NCBI RefSeq assembly: GCF_014195485.1
Contig: NZ_JACIBU010000002.1
Coordinates: 310,001-374,000, forward strand
Reading direction: 5' to 3'
Origin: Modestobacter versicolor
GTDB taxonomy: Bacteria; Actinomycetota; Actinomycetes; Mycobacteriales; Geodermatophilaceae
Length of the DNA stretch: 64,000 nucleotides
The notes under the pieces were generated by a model. That model was not told the DNA's origin, searched no databases, and saw nothing but the letters and a program-made list of their open reading frames with translations. The translations under genes and the position numbers were made by a program. Positions 21,916 through 30,787 of the stretch are shown here, one piece after another. How positions within the stretch are numbered: position 1 is the first letter of the stretch; each line of letters opens with the position of its first letter.

Positions 21916-22988
21916 GACCCGACCGCCAGCAGCTCGGCGGTGTGCGCCGCGGTGAGCGCGTCGAGCACCGGGTCCAGGTCGCCGTCCAGGACGGCGTCCA
22001 GGTTGTGCGCCTTGAAGCCGACCCGGTGGTCGGAGATCCGGTTCTCCGGGTAGTTGTAGGTGCGCACCCGCTCGCTGCGGTCGACCGTGCGCACCTGGCT
22101 GCGGCGCTGGTCGGAGGCGGTCGCGGCGGCCTCCTCGCGGGCGGCGGCCAGCAACCGGGAGCGGAGCACCCGCAGCGCGGACTCGCGGTTCTGCAGCTGG
22201 CTCTTCTCGTTCTGCGAGCTGACCACGATGCCGGTGGGCAGGTGGGTGATCCGGACGGCGGAGTCGGTGGTGTTCACGCTCTGCCCGCCGGGGCCGGAGG
22301 AGCGGAAGACGTCGATCCGCAGGTCGTTGGGGTCGACCTGCACGTCGACCTCCTCGGCCTCCGGCAGCACGAGCACGCCCGCCGCGGAGGTGTGGATCCG
22401 GCCCTGGGACTCCGTGGCCGGCACCCGCTGCACCCGGTGGACGCCGGCCTCGAACTTCAGCCGCGCGAAGATGCCCTCGTCGGTGCGGGACTTGATGGCC
22501 ACCGCGACGTCCTTGTAGCCACCCAGCTCGGCCTCGACGGCGTCCAGCACCTCGGTCGACCAGCCGCGCCGCTCGGCGTAGCGCAGGTACATCCGCAGCA
22601 GGTCACCGGCGAACAGCGCGGACTCCGCCCCGCCCTCCCCCGCCTTGATCTCGAGGATGACGTCCTTCTCGTCGTCGGGGTCCTTGGGCAGCAGCAGCTC
22701 GGTCAGCCGGGCGGTGAGCCCGGTGACGGTGGTCTCCAGCTGCTCGGCCTCGCGGGCGAACGAGGCGTCCTCGCCGGCCAGCTCGCGGGCGGTGCCCAGG
22801 TCGTCGCGGGCGGCGTCCAGCGCTCGCGCCGTCTCGACGACCGGCGCCAGCGCGGCGTACCGGCGGCCCAGCCGGCGGGCCCGGGCGGCGTCGGCGTGCA
22901 CCGCCGGGTCGGCGAGCTGGGCCTCCAGGTCGCGGTGTTCGGCGAGCAGGCCGGCGAGCCGGTCGCTGCCGGTCTCGGCGCTGCTCAC
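21912..22988 (-). CDS. prfA: Peptide chain release factor 1
   Basis: 358 residues. It recognises UAA/UAG and releases the finished peptide. The codon-recognition PxT motif is PAT ([14 protein letters not shown]), and the catalytic GGQ is in [18 protein letters not shown]. The PAT tripeptide separates it from RF2 (SPF). Coupled to prmC downstream. A strong rpmE terminator hairpin (23036-23080) lies between rpmE and this gene, so prfA may have its own promoter. Confidence 0.97.
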   Translation of the reverse strand: MSSAETGSDRLAGLLAEHRDLEAQLADPAVHADAARARRLGRRYAALAPVVETARALDAARDDLGTARELAGEDASFAREAEQLETTVTGLTARLTELLLPKDPDDEKDVILEIKAGEGGAESALFAGDLLRMYLRYAERRGWSTEVLDAVEAELGGYKDVAVAIKSRTDEGIFARLKFEAGVHRVQRVPATESQGRIHTSAAGVLVLPEAEEVDVQVDPNDLRIDVFRSSGPGGQSVNTTDSAVRITHLPTGIVVSSQNEKSQLQNRESALRVLRSRLLAAAREEAAATASDQRRSQVRTVDRSERVRTYNYPENRISDHRVGFKAHNLDAVLDGDLDPVLDALTAAHTAELLAVGS

Positions 22989-23035
22989 GGGACCTCCTCG
23001 GGTGGTCTCACGGTCGGGGCGGGTGCGGACATGAC

Positions 23036-23080
23036 GACGGCGCCCGCGCCGCCCCGGTGCAGGGCGGCGCGGGCGCCGTC
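23036..23080 (-). terminator. Strong hairpin after rpmE
   Basis: A perfect 19-bp stem: 23036-23054 pairs with 23062-23080 across a 7-base loop (cggtgca). It starts 7 bases after the rpmE stop. This is the longest perfect stem found in the window and should end most rpmE transcripts before prfA. Confidence 0.8.
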
Positions 23081-23087
23081 GGGAGTG

Positions 23088-23318
23088 CTACTTGTCGGCG
23101 GGAGCGCCGGCGTTGCGCTTGCCGAAGCGCTTCTCGAACCGGGCGACGCGGCCGCCGGTGTCGAGGATGCGCTGCTTGCCCGTGTAGAACGGGTGGCAGG
23201 CGGAGCAGGTCTCGACGGTCATCGTGCCGCCGGCCGCCGTGCTCTTGGTGGTGAACGTGTTACCGCAACCGCAGGTCACCTGGGTGACGTGGTAGTCCGG
23301 GTGGATGTCGGCCTTCAT
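23088..23318 (-). CDS. rpmE: 50S ribosomal protein bL31 (zinc-binding form)
   Basis: 76 residues. Cys16 and Cys18 (CGCGNTF) with Cys37 and Cys40 ([10 protein letters not shown]) form the zinc site, so this is the C+ form, not the zinc-free paralogue made under zinc starvation. The C-terminal [12 protein letters not shown] is typical. An AGAGAG Shine-Dalgarno precedes the ATG. Position between rho and prfA is conserved. Confidence 0.97.
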   Translation of the reverse strand: MKADIHPDYHVTQVTCGCGNTFTTKSTAAGGTMTVETCSACHPFYTGKQRILDTGGRVARFEKRFGKRNAGAPADK

Positions 23319-23407
23319 GCCGCTGCACCCTCTCTCTCTGGTCTCGTGGTCCGGTGGTTCGCACGCCGCCGGTGGAGGCGGCAGAGGCTCGATGGGCCAG
23401 TGTACGG

Positions 23408-23463
23408 GCTCCCTGCCGGGGCCCGCCGCGAGCCTGCGAGCGGTGGGGGGCAGGGAGGTCCTC
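23408..23463 (-). repeat. Post-stop stem-loop repeat, copy D
   Basis: Follows the rho stop by 2 bases. Arms CTCCCTGCC (23409-23417) and GGCAGGGAG (23449-23457) pair perfectly. The core closely matches copy C, with the arms changed on both sides. Probable rho-gene terminator. Confidence 0.6.
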
Positions 23464-23465
23464 CG

Positions 23466-25703
23466 TCAGTCCTTCTCGCCGACGCCCAGCGTCGTCTTCT
23501 GGACCTGCATCAGGAACTCGATGTTGTTGCGGGTCTTCCGCATCCGGTCGAGCAGCAGCTCCAGCGCCTGCTGGGGCTCCAGCGCCGACAGCACCCGGCG
23601 GAGCTTGATGACGATGGCCAGCTCGTCGGGCGAGAGGAGGATCTCCTCCTTGCGGGTGCTGGAGGCGTTCACGTCGACGGCGGGGAAGACCCGCTTGTCG
23701 GCGAGGCGCCGGTCCAGCTTCAGCTCCGCGTTACCGGTGCCCTTGAACTCCTCGAAGATGACCGTGTCCATCGTGGAGCCGGTCTCGACCAGCGCCGAGG
23801 CGATGATCGTCAGCGAGCCGCCGTTCTCGATGTTGCGGGCCGCACCGAGGAAGCGCTTGGGCGGGTACAGCGCCGTGGAGTCGACACCACCGGAGAGGAT
23901 GCGCCCGCTGGCGGGGGCCGCCAGGTTGTAGGCGCGGCCCAGCCGGGTGATCGAATCCAGCAGGACGACGACGTCGTGGCCCATCTCGACCAGGCGCTTG
24001 GCCCGCTCGATGGACAGCTCGGCGACCGTCGTGTGGTCGGCCGGCGGCCGGTCGAAGGTCGAGGCGATGACCTCGCCCTTCACCGAGCGCTGCATGTCGG
24101 TGACCTCCTCGGGCCGCTCGTCGACGAGCACGACCATGAGGTGGACCTCGGGGTTGTTCGTCGAGATCGCGTTGGCGATCGACTGCAGCACCATCGTCTT
24201 GCCGGCCTTCGGCGGGCTGACGATGAGCGCGCGCTGGCCCTTCCCGATGGGCATGACCAGGTCCATGATCCGTGTCGTCATCAGGTGCGACTCGGTCTCC
24301 AGCCGCAGGCGGTCCTGCGGGTAGAGCGGGGTCAGCTTGGTGAACTCCGGGCGGTTGCGCGCCTGCTCGGGGTCCAGCCCGTTGACCGAGTCCAGCCGCA
24401 CCAGCGCGTTGTACTTGTCCTTGCGCTCGCCCTCGCGGGGCTGGCGGACCGCACCGGTGATGGCGTCGCCGCGGCGCAGGCCGTAGCGGCGCACCTGCGA
24501 CAGCGAGACGTAGACGTCGTTCGGGCCGGTCAGGTAGCCGGAGGTGCGGACGAACGCGTAGCTGTCCAGCACGTCCAGGATGCCGGCGACCGGCAGCAGG
24601 ACGTCGTCCTCGCTGACCGTGGGCTCGGCCTGGTCGAAGCGCTCGCGGCCCCCGCCGGCGTTGCCGCCACGGCGGTTGCGGTCGCGGTAGCGCCGGCCAC
24701 GGCGGCCGCGGCCGCCGCCCTCGAAGTCGTCGTCGTCCTCGTCGCCGCGGGGCTCGTTGCGCTCCGCGCCGCGGGGCTCGTTCCGGGCGTCGCCGCGGGG
24801 CTCGTTCCGGGGCTCGTTGCGGGGCTCGTTGCGGTTGCCGCCCTCGGGACGGTTGCCGTCGCGGGCGCCCTCGGTGCGGTTGCGGCCGGAGCGGCCGGTG
24901 TCGCCGTCGGCCCGGTTGCGGCCGCCGCGCTCCTCGCCGTCGCGAGCCGTGCCCCCGTCGCGGGTCTCGGTGCGCTCGGCGTTGCGGGTCTCGGCCCGCT
25001 CGGCGTTGCGGCCGCCACCCTCACGCTCGGCGGTGCGGCCGCCGCTGTCGCGGGTCTCGACGCGCTCGGTGGTGCGGGCGCCGCCGTCGCGGTCGCGGTC
25101 GTCGCGGGGCGTGCGCTCACCGCGGTCACGGTTGCGGCTGCGCTGCGGGCGCTCGCCCTCGGTGCGCACCTCGGCGGGCGCGGCCTGGGTGGCGGTGGCC
25201 TCGGCCGAGGTGGCCGGGGTCTCGGCGCCCGCGGCGTCGGCGGTCGGCGCGCCGGCCGGACGGCTCGCGCCGCGGCGACGACGACCGGCCGGGGCGGCCG
25301 CGTCGGTGGGGGTCTCGACGGGGGTGTCGGCGGTGCTGGTGGCCGGCGGGGTGACCGGCGTGCCGTTGGCGCCACCGGAGACCGGGGCCTCCAGCGGGGC
25401 GGCGGTCGCGGCGGCGTCGGAGCGCGGCGCCGGGACGGTCGTGGTGGTCTCGGCGGGCGTGCCCGCGTCACCGGTGGCGCCCACCTGGCGCTCGGAGATG
25501 GCGGCGACGAGGTCGCTCTTGCGCATCTTCCCGGTGCCGGGGATGCCGAGTTCGCCGGCCAGGCGCTGCAGCTCGGGCAGCAGCATCCCGGACAGCCCGC
25601 TGCCACGGCGGCGGGAACGGGCGGCCGTCCCGGCGCCGGCAGCTGCCTCGTCGGACGGGGCGGCGTCGCGCGCGCCGTCGAGGAGGTCGGTGCTTTCGCT
25701 CAC
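23466..25703 (-). CDS. rho: Transcription termination factor Rho with long disordered insertion
   Basis: 745 residues, far longer than E. coli Rho (419). Residues about 37-75 are the Rho N-terminal helical domain (GMLLPELQRLAGELGIPGTG), residues about 75-340 are a low-complexity region rich in Ala/Thr/Pro and then Arg/Asn/Glu/Gly, and the remainder is the RNA-binding and ATPase core. Walker A is SPPKAGKT, and Walker B lies before VVVLLDSITRLGRAYN. The NEPR repeats at about residues 300-325 are tandem. Such insertions in actinobacterial Rho bind RNA and can support phase separation. Start GTG, with GGAAGG upstream and a leader of about 185 nt. Confidence 0.96.
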   Translation of the reverse strand: MSESTDLLDGARDAAPSDEAAAGAGTAARSRRRGSGLSGMLLPELQRLAGELGIPGTGKMRKSDLVAAISERQVGATGDAGTPAETTTTVPAPRSDAAATAAPLEAPVSGGANGTPVTPPATSTADTPVETPTDAAAPAGRRRRGASRPAGAPTADAAGAETPATSAEATATQAAPAEVRTEGERPQRSRNRDRGERTPRDDRDRDGGARTTERVETRDSGGRTAEREGGGRNAERAETRNAERTETRDGGTARDGEERGGRNRADGDTGRSGRNRTEGARDGNRPEGGNRNEPRNEPRNEPRGDARNEPRGAERNEPRGDEDDDDFEGGGRGRRGRRYRDRNRRGGNAGGGRERFDQAEPTVSEDDVLLPVAGILDVLDSYAFVRTSGYLTGPNDVYVSLSQVRRYGLRRGDAITGAVRQPREGERKDKYNALVRLDSVNGLDPEQARNRPEFTKLTPLYPQDRLRLETESHLMTTRIMDLVMPIGKGQRALIVSPPKAGKTMVLQSIANAISTNNPEVHLMVVLVDERPEEVTDMQRSVKGEVIASTFDRPPADHTTVAELSIERAKRLVEMGHDVVVLLDSITRLGRAYNLAAPASGRILSGGVDSTALYPPKRFLGAARNIENGGSLTIIASALVETGSTMDTVIFEEFKGTGNAELKLDRRLADKRVFPAVDVNASSTRKEEILLSPDELAIVIKLRRVLSALEPQQALELLLDRMRKTRNNIEFLMQVQKTTLGVGEKD

Positions 25704-25726
25704 GTACAGGTCCTTCCCTGCGGTGA

Positions 25727-25746
25727 CCTGCGCCTACCAGCGCAGG
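25727..25746 (-). promoter_or_regulatory. Hairpin in the rho leader just before the ribosome binding site
   Basis: CCTGCGC (25727-25733) pairs with GCGCAGG (25740-25746) across 6 bases, ending 23 nt before the GTG of rho. The segment is flanked by two direct copies of GGTCACC in the minus-strand RNA. It could modulate translation or Rho autoregulation. Confidence 0.35.
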
Positions 25747-25894
25747 AGGTGACCCGCTCCCGGACGGCGAGAGCCCTGACGTGGACCCGGCGCGTCGATC
25801 GGGAGGTGCGGTCTGTGGATGCGGGGCGGGTCGGCGGCGACGGATCGCGGCCGAGACCCCGCGTGGAGCAACGCCCGGAGGCGGCTACGTCGTC

Positions 25895-25900
25895 AGCCTA
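25895..25900 (-). promoter_or_regulatory. Likely rho promoter (-10 TAGGCT)
   Basis: On the minus strand TAGGCT stands about 190 bases upstream of the rho start, preceded 18 bases earlier by TTGTGG as a weak -35. This implies a long 5' leader, in keeping with the autoregulated leaders of rho genes in other bacteria. Confidence 0.4.
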
Positions 25901-25922
25901 GGCACGGGCTGACGTCGTCCAC

Positions 25923-25946
25923 AACACGATGCATCACGGTCGTGTT
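25923..25946 (-). terminator. Hairpin at the end of thrB
   Basis: AACACGA (25923-25929) and TCGTGTT (25940-25946) form a 7-bp stem that overlaps the thrB stop region (25934). It is the only structure between thrB and the rho promoter. Confidence 0.4.
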
Positions 25947-26917
25947 CCAGACGAGCCGAACGATACCGCATCGTGATCAGCGGCCAGCGGGGTGACGACC
26001 GCGCCGGTGTGGTCGACCCGCAGCGGCAGGCACTCCCAGCCCTCGGGGGTGAGGCCGCGGAGCTCCCGGACCTGGGCGGCCGAGGCCGGGTCGCCGACGT
26101 GCTCGTCGTGCCCGAGCACGGCCAGGGTCAGCACGCACGGACCCGCGCCGGAGACGACGGCGGCGTGCCCGTCGGCGCGCAGCGCGGCGAGCAGCGCCGC
26201 GCTCTCCGGCATCGCCGGGGCGCGCTGCGCCTGGTGCAGCCGGTCCTCGGTGCCCTCCAGCAGCAGCGCGGGGTCGCGGGTGAGCGCGTGCACCAGCAGC
26301 GCCGCACGACCGGCGGCGTGCGCGGCGTCGGCGTGCGGCACGGTGGCCGGCAGCAGCCCGCGCGCGACGTGGGTGGCCAGCGTCCCGCGCGGCACGAAGA
26401 GCACCGGTGCCACCCGGGGGTCGACCGCCAGCCGGGCGGCGCGGGCCCCGGCGTCGGTGGTCCAGGACAGCGTGGCCCCGCCGAGCAGGCAGGGCGCGAC
26501 GTTGTCCGGGTGGCCCTCGATCTCCGAGCACAGCCGCAGCACCGCCGCGTCGTCGACGCCGGCGACGTCCGGGCACAGCGCCCAGGCGGCGAGCACCCCG
26601 GCGGTCACCGCGGCGGCCGACGAGCCCATCCCCCGCCCCTGCGGGATCCCGTTGCGCGCGTCGAGCCGCAGCCCGGCCGGGGTCCAGCCCAGCTCGGCGC
26701 AGGCCGCCCGGAACGCCTGCACGACCAGGTGCGACTCGTCGGTGGGCAGCTCGCCGGCGCCGGCGCCGCTGACCGAGACCGCCAGGCCGCCGTCGGTGAC
26801 CGCGACGTCCAGGTCGTCCCAGCAGGACAGCGCGAGCCCCGCGGAGTCGAAGGCCGGACCGAGGTTCGCGCTGGTGGCCGGCACCCGGATGCGGACGGCG
26901 GGACCCGCGTTCGGCAC
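25934..26917 (-). CDS. thrB: Homoserine kinase
   Basis: 327 residues from the GTG at 26917, two bases after the thrC stop. GHMP kinase that phosphorylates homoserine with ATP. The ATP-binding motif is IPQGRGMGSSAAAV near residue 90; the N-terminal VRIRVPATSANLGPAFDS is diagnostic. A CTG that overlaps the thrC TGA is in frame two codons earlier, but the GTG suffices. It is the last gene of argS-lysA-hom-thrC-thrB. Confidence 0.96.
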   Translation of the reverse strand: MPNAGPAVRIRVPATSANLGPAFDSAGLALSCWDDLDVAVTDGGLAVSVSGAGAGELPTDESHLVVQAFRAACAELGWTPAGLRLDARNGIPQGRGMGSSAAAVTAGVLAAWALCPDVAGVDDAAVLRLCSEIEGHPDNVAPCLLGGATLSWTTDAGARAARLAVDPRVAPVLFVPRGTLATHVARGLLPATVPHADAAHAAGRAALLVHALTRDPALLLEGTEDRLHQAQRAPAMPESAALLAALRADGHAAVVSGAGPCVLTLAVLGHDEHVGDPASAAQVRELRGLTPEGWECLPLRVDHTGAVVTPLAADHDAVSFGSSGTRP

Positions 26918-26919
26918 CC

Positions 26920-28002
26920 TCAGAGCCCCAGCTGCGCCGCGGCGGCCGCCGAGTCGACCGGGATGGTGACCGGCGCCGGTGCGCCGGAGATGGCCCACTC
27001 CGGGTCCTTGAGGCCGTTGCCGGTGACGGTGCAGACGACCCGCTGGCCGCGCTCCAGGCCACCGGCCTCGGCGACCTGCAGCAGCCCGGCCACCGACGCC
27101 GCGGACGCCGGCTCGACGAAGACCGCCTCGGTGCGGGCCAGCAGCCGGTAGGCGGCCAGGATCGCCCGGTCGGTGACGGCGTCGATCCGGCCACCGGACT
27201 CGTCGCGGGCGGCCAGCGCCTTGGTCCAGGACGCCGGGTTGCCGATCCGGATGGCGGTGGCGATGGTCTCCGGCCGCTCGACGACCGCGCCGCGGACGAT
27301 CGGGGCGGCACCGGCGGCCTGGAAGCCCCACATCCGCGGGGTCCTGGTGGCCGGGCCGTCGGCGGCGTACTCGCGGTAGCCCTGCCAGTAGGCGGTGATG
27401 TTGCCGGCGTTGCCGACCGGCAGGCAGTGGACGTCGGGGGCGTCGCCGAGCACGTCGACGATCTCGAACGACGCGGTCTTCTGGCCCTCGATGCGGTACT
27501 GGTTGACGCTGTTGACCAGGCTCACCGGGTAGTCGATCGCGAGCTTGCTGGCCAGCGCCAGGCAGTCGTCGAAGTTGCCCTGCACCTGCAGCAGCGTGGC
27601 GCCGTGCACCAGCGCCTGGGCGAGCTTGCCGGTGGCGATCTTGCCCTGCGGCACCAGGACCGCGCAGGTGAGGCCGGCCCGGGCCGCGTAGGCGGCGGCG
27701 CTGGCACTGGTGTTGCCCGTCGACGCGCAGATGACCGCCTTGGCACCCTCCTCCAGGGCCTTGGTGATCGCCATCGTCATGCCGCGGTCCTTGAACGACC
27801 CGGTCGGGTTGGCGCCCTCGACCTTGAGCCAGACGTCGCAGCCGGTGCGGCGGGACAGCTCGGGCGCCGGCACCAGCGGGGTGGCGCCCTCCTGCAGCGT
27901 CACCACCGGCGTCGACGGGCTGACCGGCAGCCGGTGCCGGTAGGCCTCGATCAGCCCCGGCCAGTACGGCGAGACGGCGCCACGCAGGGTCGTGCCGGTC
28001 AT
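26920..28002 (-). CDS. thrC: Threonine synthase
   Basis: 360 residues. PLP enzyme converting O-phosphohomoserine to threonine. The PLP-binding Lys71 is in [12 protein letters not shown], and the phosphate-binding Gly loop is [14 protein letters not shown]. Length fits the short (plant/actinobacterial class) enzyme. Its ATG overlaps the hom stop by four bases (ATGA). Confidence 0.97.
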   Translation of the reverse strand: MTGTTLRGAVSPYWPGLIEAYRHRLPVSPSTPVVTLQEGATPLVPAPELSRRTGCDVWLKVEGANPTGSFKDRGMTMAITKALEEGAKAVICASTGNTSASAAAYAARAGLTCAVLVPQGKIATGKLAQALVHGATLLQVQGNFDDCLALASKLAIDYPVSLVNSVNQYRIEGQKTASFEIVDVLGDAPDVHCLPVGNAGNITAYWQGYREYAADGPATRTPRMWGFQAAGAAPIVRGAVVERPETIATAIRIGNPASWTKALAARDESGGRIDAVTDRAILAAYRLLARTEAVFVEPASAASVAGLLQVAEAGGLERGQRVVCTVTGNGLKDPEWAISGAPAPVTIPVDSAAAAAQLGL

Positions 28003-29297
28003 GAGAGCCCCTCGACTCGTAGGACGCTGGTGACGCCGCGGACAGCGGACATCTCCCGCAGCCGGGACACGGTGGCGGCCAGCGCCGAGTCCGGTGCCCG
28101 GTGGGTGACGATCACCAGCGTGGCGGCGTCGCCGTGCCCGTCCTGGCGGACGGTGGCGATGCTGACGCCGTGCGCGGCGAACTCCTGCGCGACGGTGGCC
28201 AGCACGCCCGGCACGTCGGCGACGTCGAGGCTCACGTGGTAGCGGGTGGGCGTGTCGGCCATCGGGCGGACGGTGAGCCCGGCGTAGCCGGTCGTCCCCG
28301 GCCCGGCCGCACCGGCCAGCCGGTTGCGGGCCACCGCGACCAGGTCGCCGAGGACGGCGCTGGCGGTCGGCTCCCCGCCGGCGCCGCGGCCGTAGAACAT
28401 CAGCTCGCCGGCGGCCTCGGCCTCGACGAAGACGGCGTTGAAGGCCCCGCCCACGGCGGCCAGCGGGTGGGTCGTCGGGATCATCGCCGGGTGCACCCGG
28501 ACGGCGACCCCGTCGTCGGCGCCGTCGGCCCCGGTGACCCGCTCGCAGATGGCCAGCAGCTTGACGGTGCAGCCGATCTCGGCGGCGCGGGCCACGTCGG
28601 TCGCGGAGACCGCGGAGATCCCCTCGCGGTGGACGTCGGCGGCGGTGACCGGCGAGTGGAAGGCCAGCGAGGCGAGGATGGCGGCCTTCGCGGCGGCGTC
28701 GAACCCGTCGACGTCGGCGGTGGGGTCGGCCTCGGCGTACCCGAGCTCGGTCGCCTCGGCCAGCGCCTCGCCGAAGCCGGCGCCGGTCTCGGCCATCCGG
28801 GACAGGATGTAGTTCGTCGTCCCGTTCACGATGCCGACGACCCGGCGCAGCTGGTCACCGGCGAGCGACTCGCGCAGCGGCCGCAGCAGCGGGATCGCCC
28901 CGGCCACCGCCGCCTCGTAGTACAGGTCGACCCCCGCCTCGCTCGCCGCGGCGTGCAGCGCGACGCCGTCGTCGGCCAGCAGCGCCTTGTTGGCGCTGAC
29001 CACCGACTTGCCGGCGCCGATCGCGGCCAGCAGCAGGCTGCGGGCCGGCTCGATGCCGCCGATCACCTCGACCACCAGGTCGACGTCGGGGCGGGTCACC
29101 AGCGCGTGCGCGTCGGTGGTGAGCAGGTCGGCGGGCACCTCGGGGTGCCGGTCGGGCCGGCGGACGGCGACACCGGCCACCTCGATCCGGCGGCCGACCC
29201 GGGCGGCCAGGTCGTCGGACTGCTCGGACAGCAGCCGCAGCACCGCCCCGCCGACCGTGCCGCAGCCGAGCAGGGCGACCTTCAGCGCATCACTCAT
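27999..29297 (-). CDS. hom: Homoserine dehydrogenase
   Basis: 432 residues from the ATG at 29297; the reading frame continues upstream inside lysA but without homology. NAD(P)-dependent reduction of aspartate semialdehyde to homoserine. The Rossmann motif is [11 protein letters not shown] (9-19); the catalytic region includes [14 protein letters not shown] and [16 protein letters not shown]. The C-terminal 85 residues form an ACT domain ([18 protein letters not shown]), expected to give threonine feedback inhibition. Overlaps lysA and thrC by four bases each. Confidence 0.97.
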   Translation of the reverse strand: MSDALKVALLGCGTVGGAVLRLLSEQSDDLAARVGRRIEVAGVAVRRPDRHPEVPADLLTTDAHALVTRPDVDLVVEVIGGIEPARSLLLAAIGAGKSVVSANKALLADDGVALHAAASEAGVDLYYEAAVAGAIPLLRPLRESLAGDQLRRVVGIVNGTTNYILSRMAETGAGFGEALAEATELGYAEADPTADVDGFDAAAKAAILASLAFHSPVTAADVHREGISAVSATDVARAAEIGCTVKLLAICERVTGADGADDGVAVRVHPAMIPTTHPLAAVGGAFNAVFVEAEAAGELMFYGRGAGGEPTASAVLGDLVAVARNRLAGAAGPGTTGYAGLTVRPMADTPTRYHVSLDVADVPGVLATVAQEFAAHGVSIATVRQDGHGDAATLVIVTHRAPDSALAATVSRLREMSAVRGVTSVLRVEGLS

Positions 29298-30787
29298 GAC
29301 CGGGCTCCTGCGGCGTGCTCGGGTGCCGGCTGGTCGATCGCCGGGCTGGGGGCGGGCACGTCGGCGAGGACGGCGTCGAGGGCGAACACGTCGGACAGTG
29401 TCTGCCTCCGGACGATCTCGGTGGCCACGCCGTCCCGCACGGCGACCACCGGCGGCTTGAGCAGGTAGTTGTAGTTGCTCGCCATCGACCAGCAGTAGGC
29501 GCCGGTGGCGGCCACCGCCAGCAGGTCGCCGGGCTGCACGTCCGAGGGCAGCCACAGGTCGCGGACCAGCACGTCGCCGCTCTCGCAGTGCTTGCCGACC
29601 ACCCGGCACAGCGCGGGCGGGGCGTCGGAGCTGCGGTTGGCCAGCACGCAGGTGTAGCTGGCGTCGTACAGGGCGGTGCGGATGTTGTCGCTCATCCCGC
29701 CGTCGACCGACACGTAGTTGCGCACCAGCGGCGCGCCCGGGGAGCCGCCGGCGCCGAGCCGGACCGGCTTGATGGTGCCGATCTCGTACAGGGTGACCGT
29801 GCCCGGGCCGGCGATGGCGCGGCCGGGCTCGACCGCCAGCCGGGGCACCGGCAGCCCGAGCGCGGCGCACTCCGCGGCGACCACCGACCGCAGCCGGACG
29901 GCGACGTCCGCGGCACCGACCGGGTCGTCCTCGGCGAGGTAGGCGATGCCGAAGCCACCGCCCAGGTTCAGCTCGCCGAGCAGCTCGCCGGTGGCCTGGT
30001 GGACCTGGCCGAGCAGTCCGACGACCCGGTGCGCGGCGGCCTCGAACCCGGCGGTGTCGAAGATCTGCGACCCGATGTGGCTGTGCAGCCCGGCCAGGTG
30101 CAGCGCCGGCTCGCGGATGACCCGGACGGCGGCGGTCAGCGCGTCGCCGGTGGCCAGCGAGAAGCCGAACTTCTGGTCCTCGTGGGCGGTGGCGATGAAC
30201 TCGTGGGTGTGCGCCTCGATGCCGACGGTCGACCGGATGAGCACCGGCACCGGCGCTCCCCCGGAGGCCACCCGCGCCTCGGCCAGCGGCACCAGCCGCT
30301 CGATCTCGTCGAAGGAGTCCAGCACCACGTGGCCGATGCCGGCGTCGACGGCCAGCTGGAGCTCGACGAGGGACTTGTTGTTGCCGTGCAGCGCGATCCG
30401 CCCGGCCGGGAACCCGGCGGCCAGCGCCACCGCGAGCTCGTTGCCCGAGCAGGCGTCCAGGTGCAGCCCGTCCTCGGCGATCCAGCGGGCCACCTGGCCG
30501 CAGAGGAACGCCTTGGACGCGTAGTGCACGTCGGCGTCGGTGAAGGCGTCGGCGAAGTCCGCGGCCCGGCTGCGGAAGTCGGCCTCGTCCAGCACGAACA
30601 GCGGGGTGCCGTGCTCGCGGGCCAGCTCGGTCACCGGCCGGCCGGCCAGGTGCAGCTCGCCGTCGACCCGCCGCGCCGAGCGCGGCCAGACCTGCGGGTC
30701 GAGCGCGCCGAGGTCGGCGGGGGCCGGCCCGGCCGCCGGCGGCGGGGAGATGCCGGCGTGCAGCGGGCCCGCCGGGTGCGCCCTCAC
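29294..30787 (-). CDS. lysA: Diaminopimelate decarboxylase
   Basis: 497 residues, GTG start overlapping the argS stop (GTGA). PLP enzyme making lysine from meso-diaminopimelate. The PLP lysine is Lys92 in [10 protein letters not shown], the Gly-rich phosphate loop is [12 protein letters not shown], and the active-site Cys of the C-terminal domain is in HCESGDVL. The N-terminal 40 residues are Pro/Ala-rich and not conserved, so translation might begin later. Grouping lysA with hom-thrC-thrB is typical of actinobacteria. Confidence 0.96.
   Translation of the reverse strand: MRAHPAGPLHAGISPPPAAGPAPADLGALDPQVWPRSARRVDGELHLAGRPVTELAREHGTPLFVLDEADFRSRAADFADAFTDADVHYASKAFLCGQVARWIAEDGLHLDACSGNELAVALAAGFPAGRIALHGNNKSLVELQLAVDAGIGHVVLDSFDEIERLVPLAEARVASGGAPVPVLIRSTVGIEAHTHEFIATAHEDQKFGFSLATGDALTAAVRVIREPALHLAGLHSHIGSQIFDTAGFEAAAHRVVGLLGQVHQATGELLGELNLGGGFGIAYLAEDDPVGAADVAVRLRSVVAAECAALGLPVPRLAVEPGRAIAGPGTVTLYEIGTIKPVRLGAGGSPGAPLVRNYVSVDGGMSDNIRTALYDASYTCVLANRSSDAPPALCRVVGKHCESGDVLVRDLWLPSDVQPGDLLAVAATGAYCWSMASNYNYLLKPPVVAVRDGVATEIVRRQTLSDVFALDAVLADVPAPSPAIDQPAPEHAAGARS

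Noticed and set aside
24756-25100. Possible CRISPR-like short repeats
   Set aside because: The repeats are codon repeats for NEPR and RNAER-type peptides within rho; there are no spacers and no cas genes.
21942-25901. A 1319-codon plus-strand open frame opposite prfA, rpmE and rho
   Set aside because: It is an antisense shadow: high GC removes stop codons, the translation is Gly/Arg/Val low complexity, and prfA and rho on the other strand have full family motifs.
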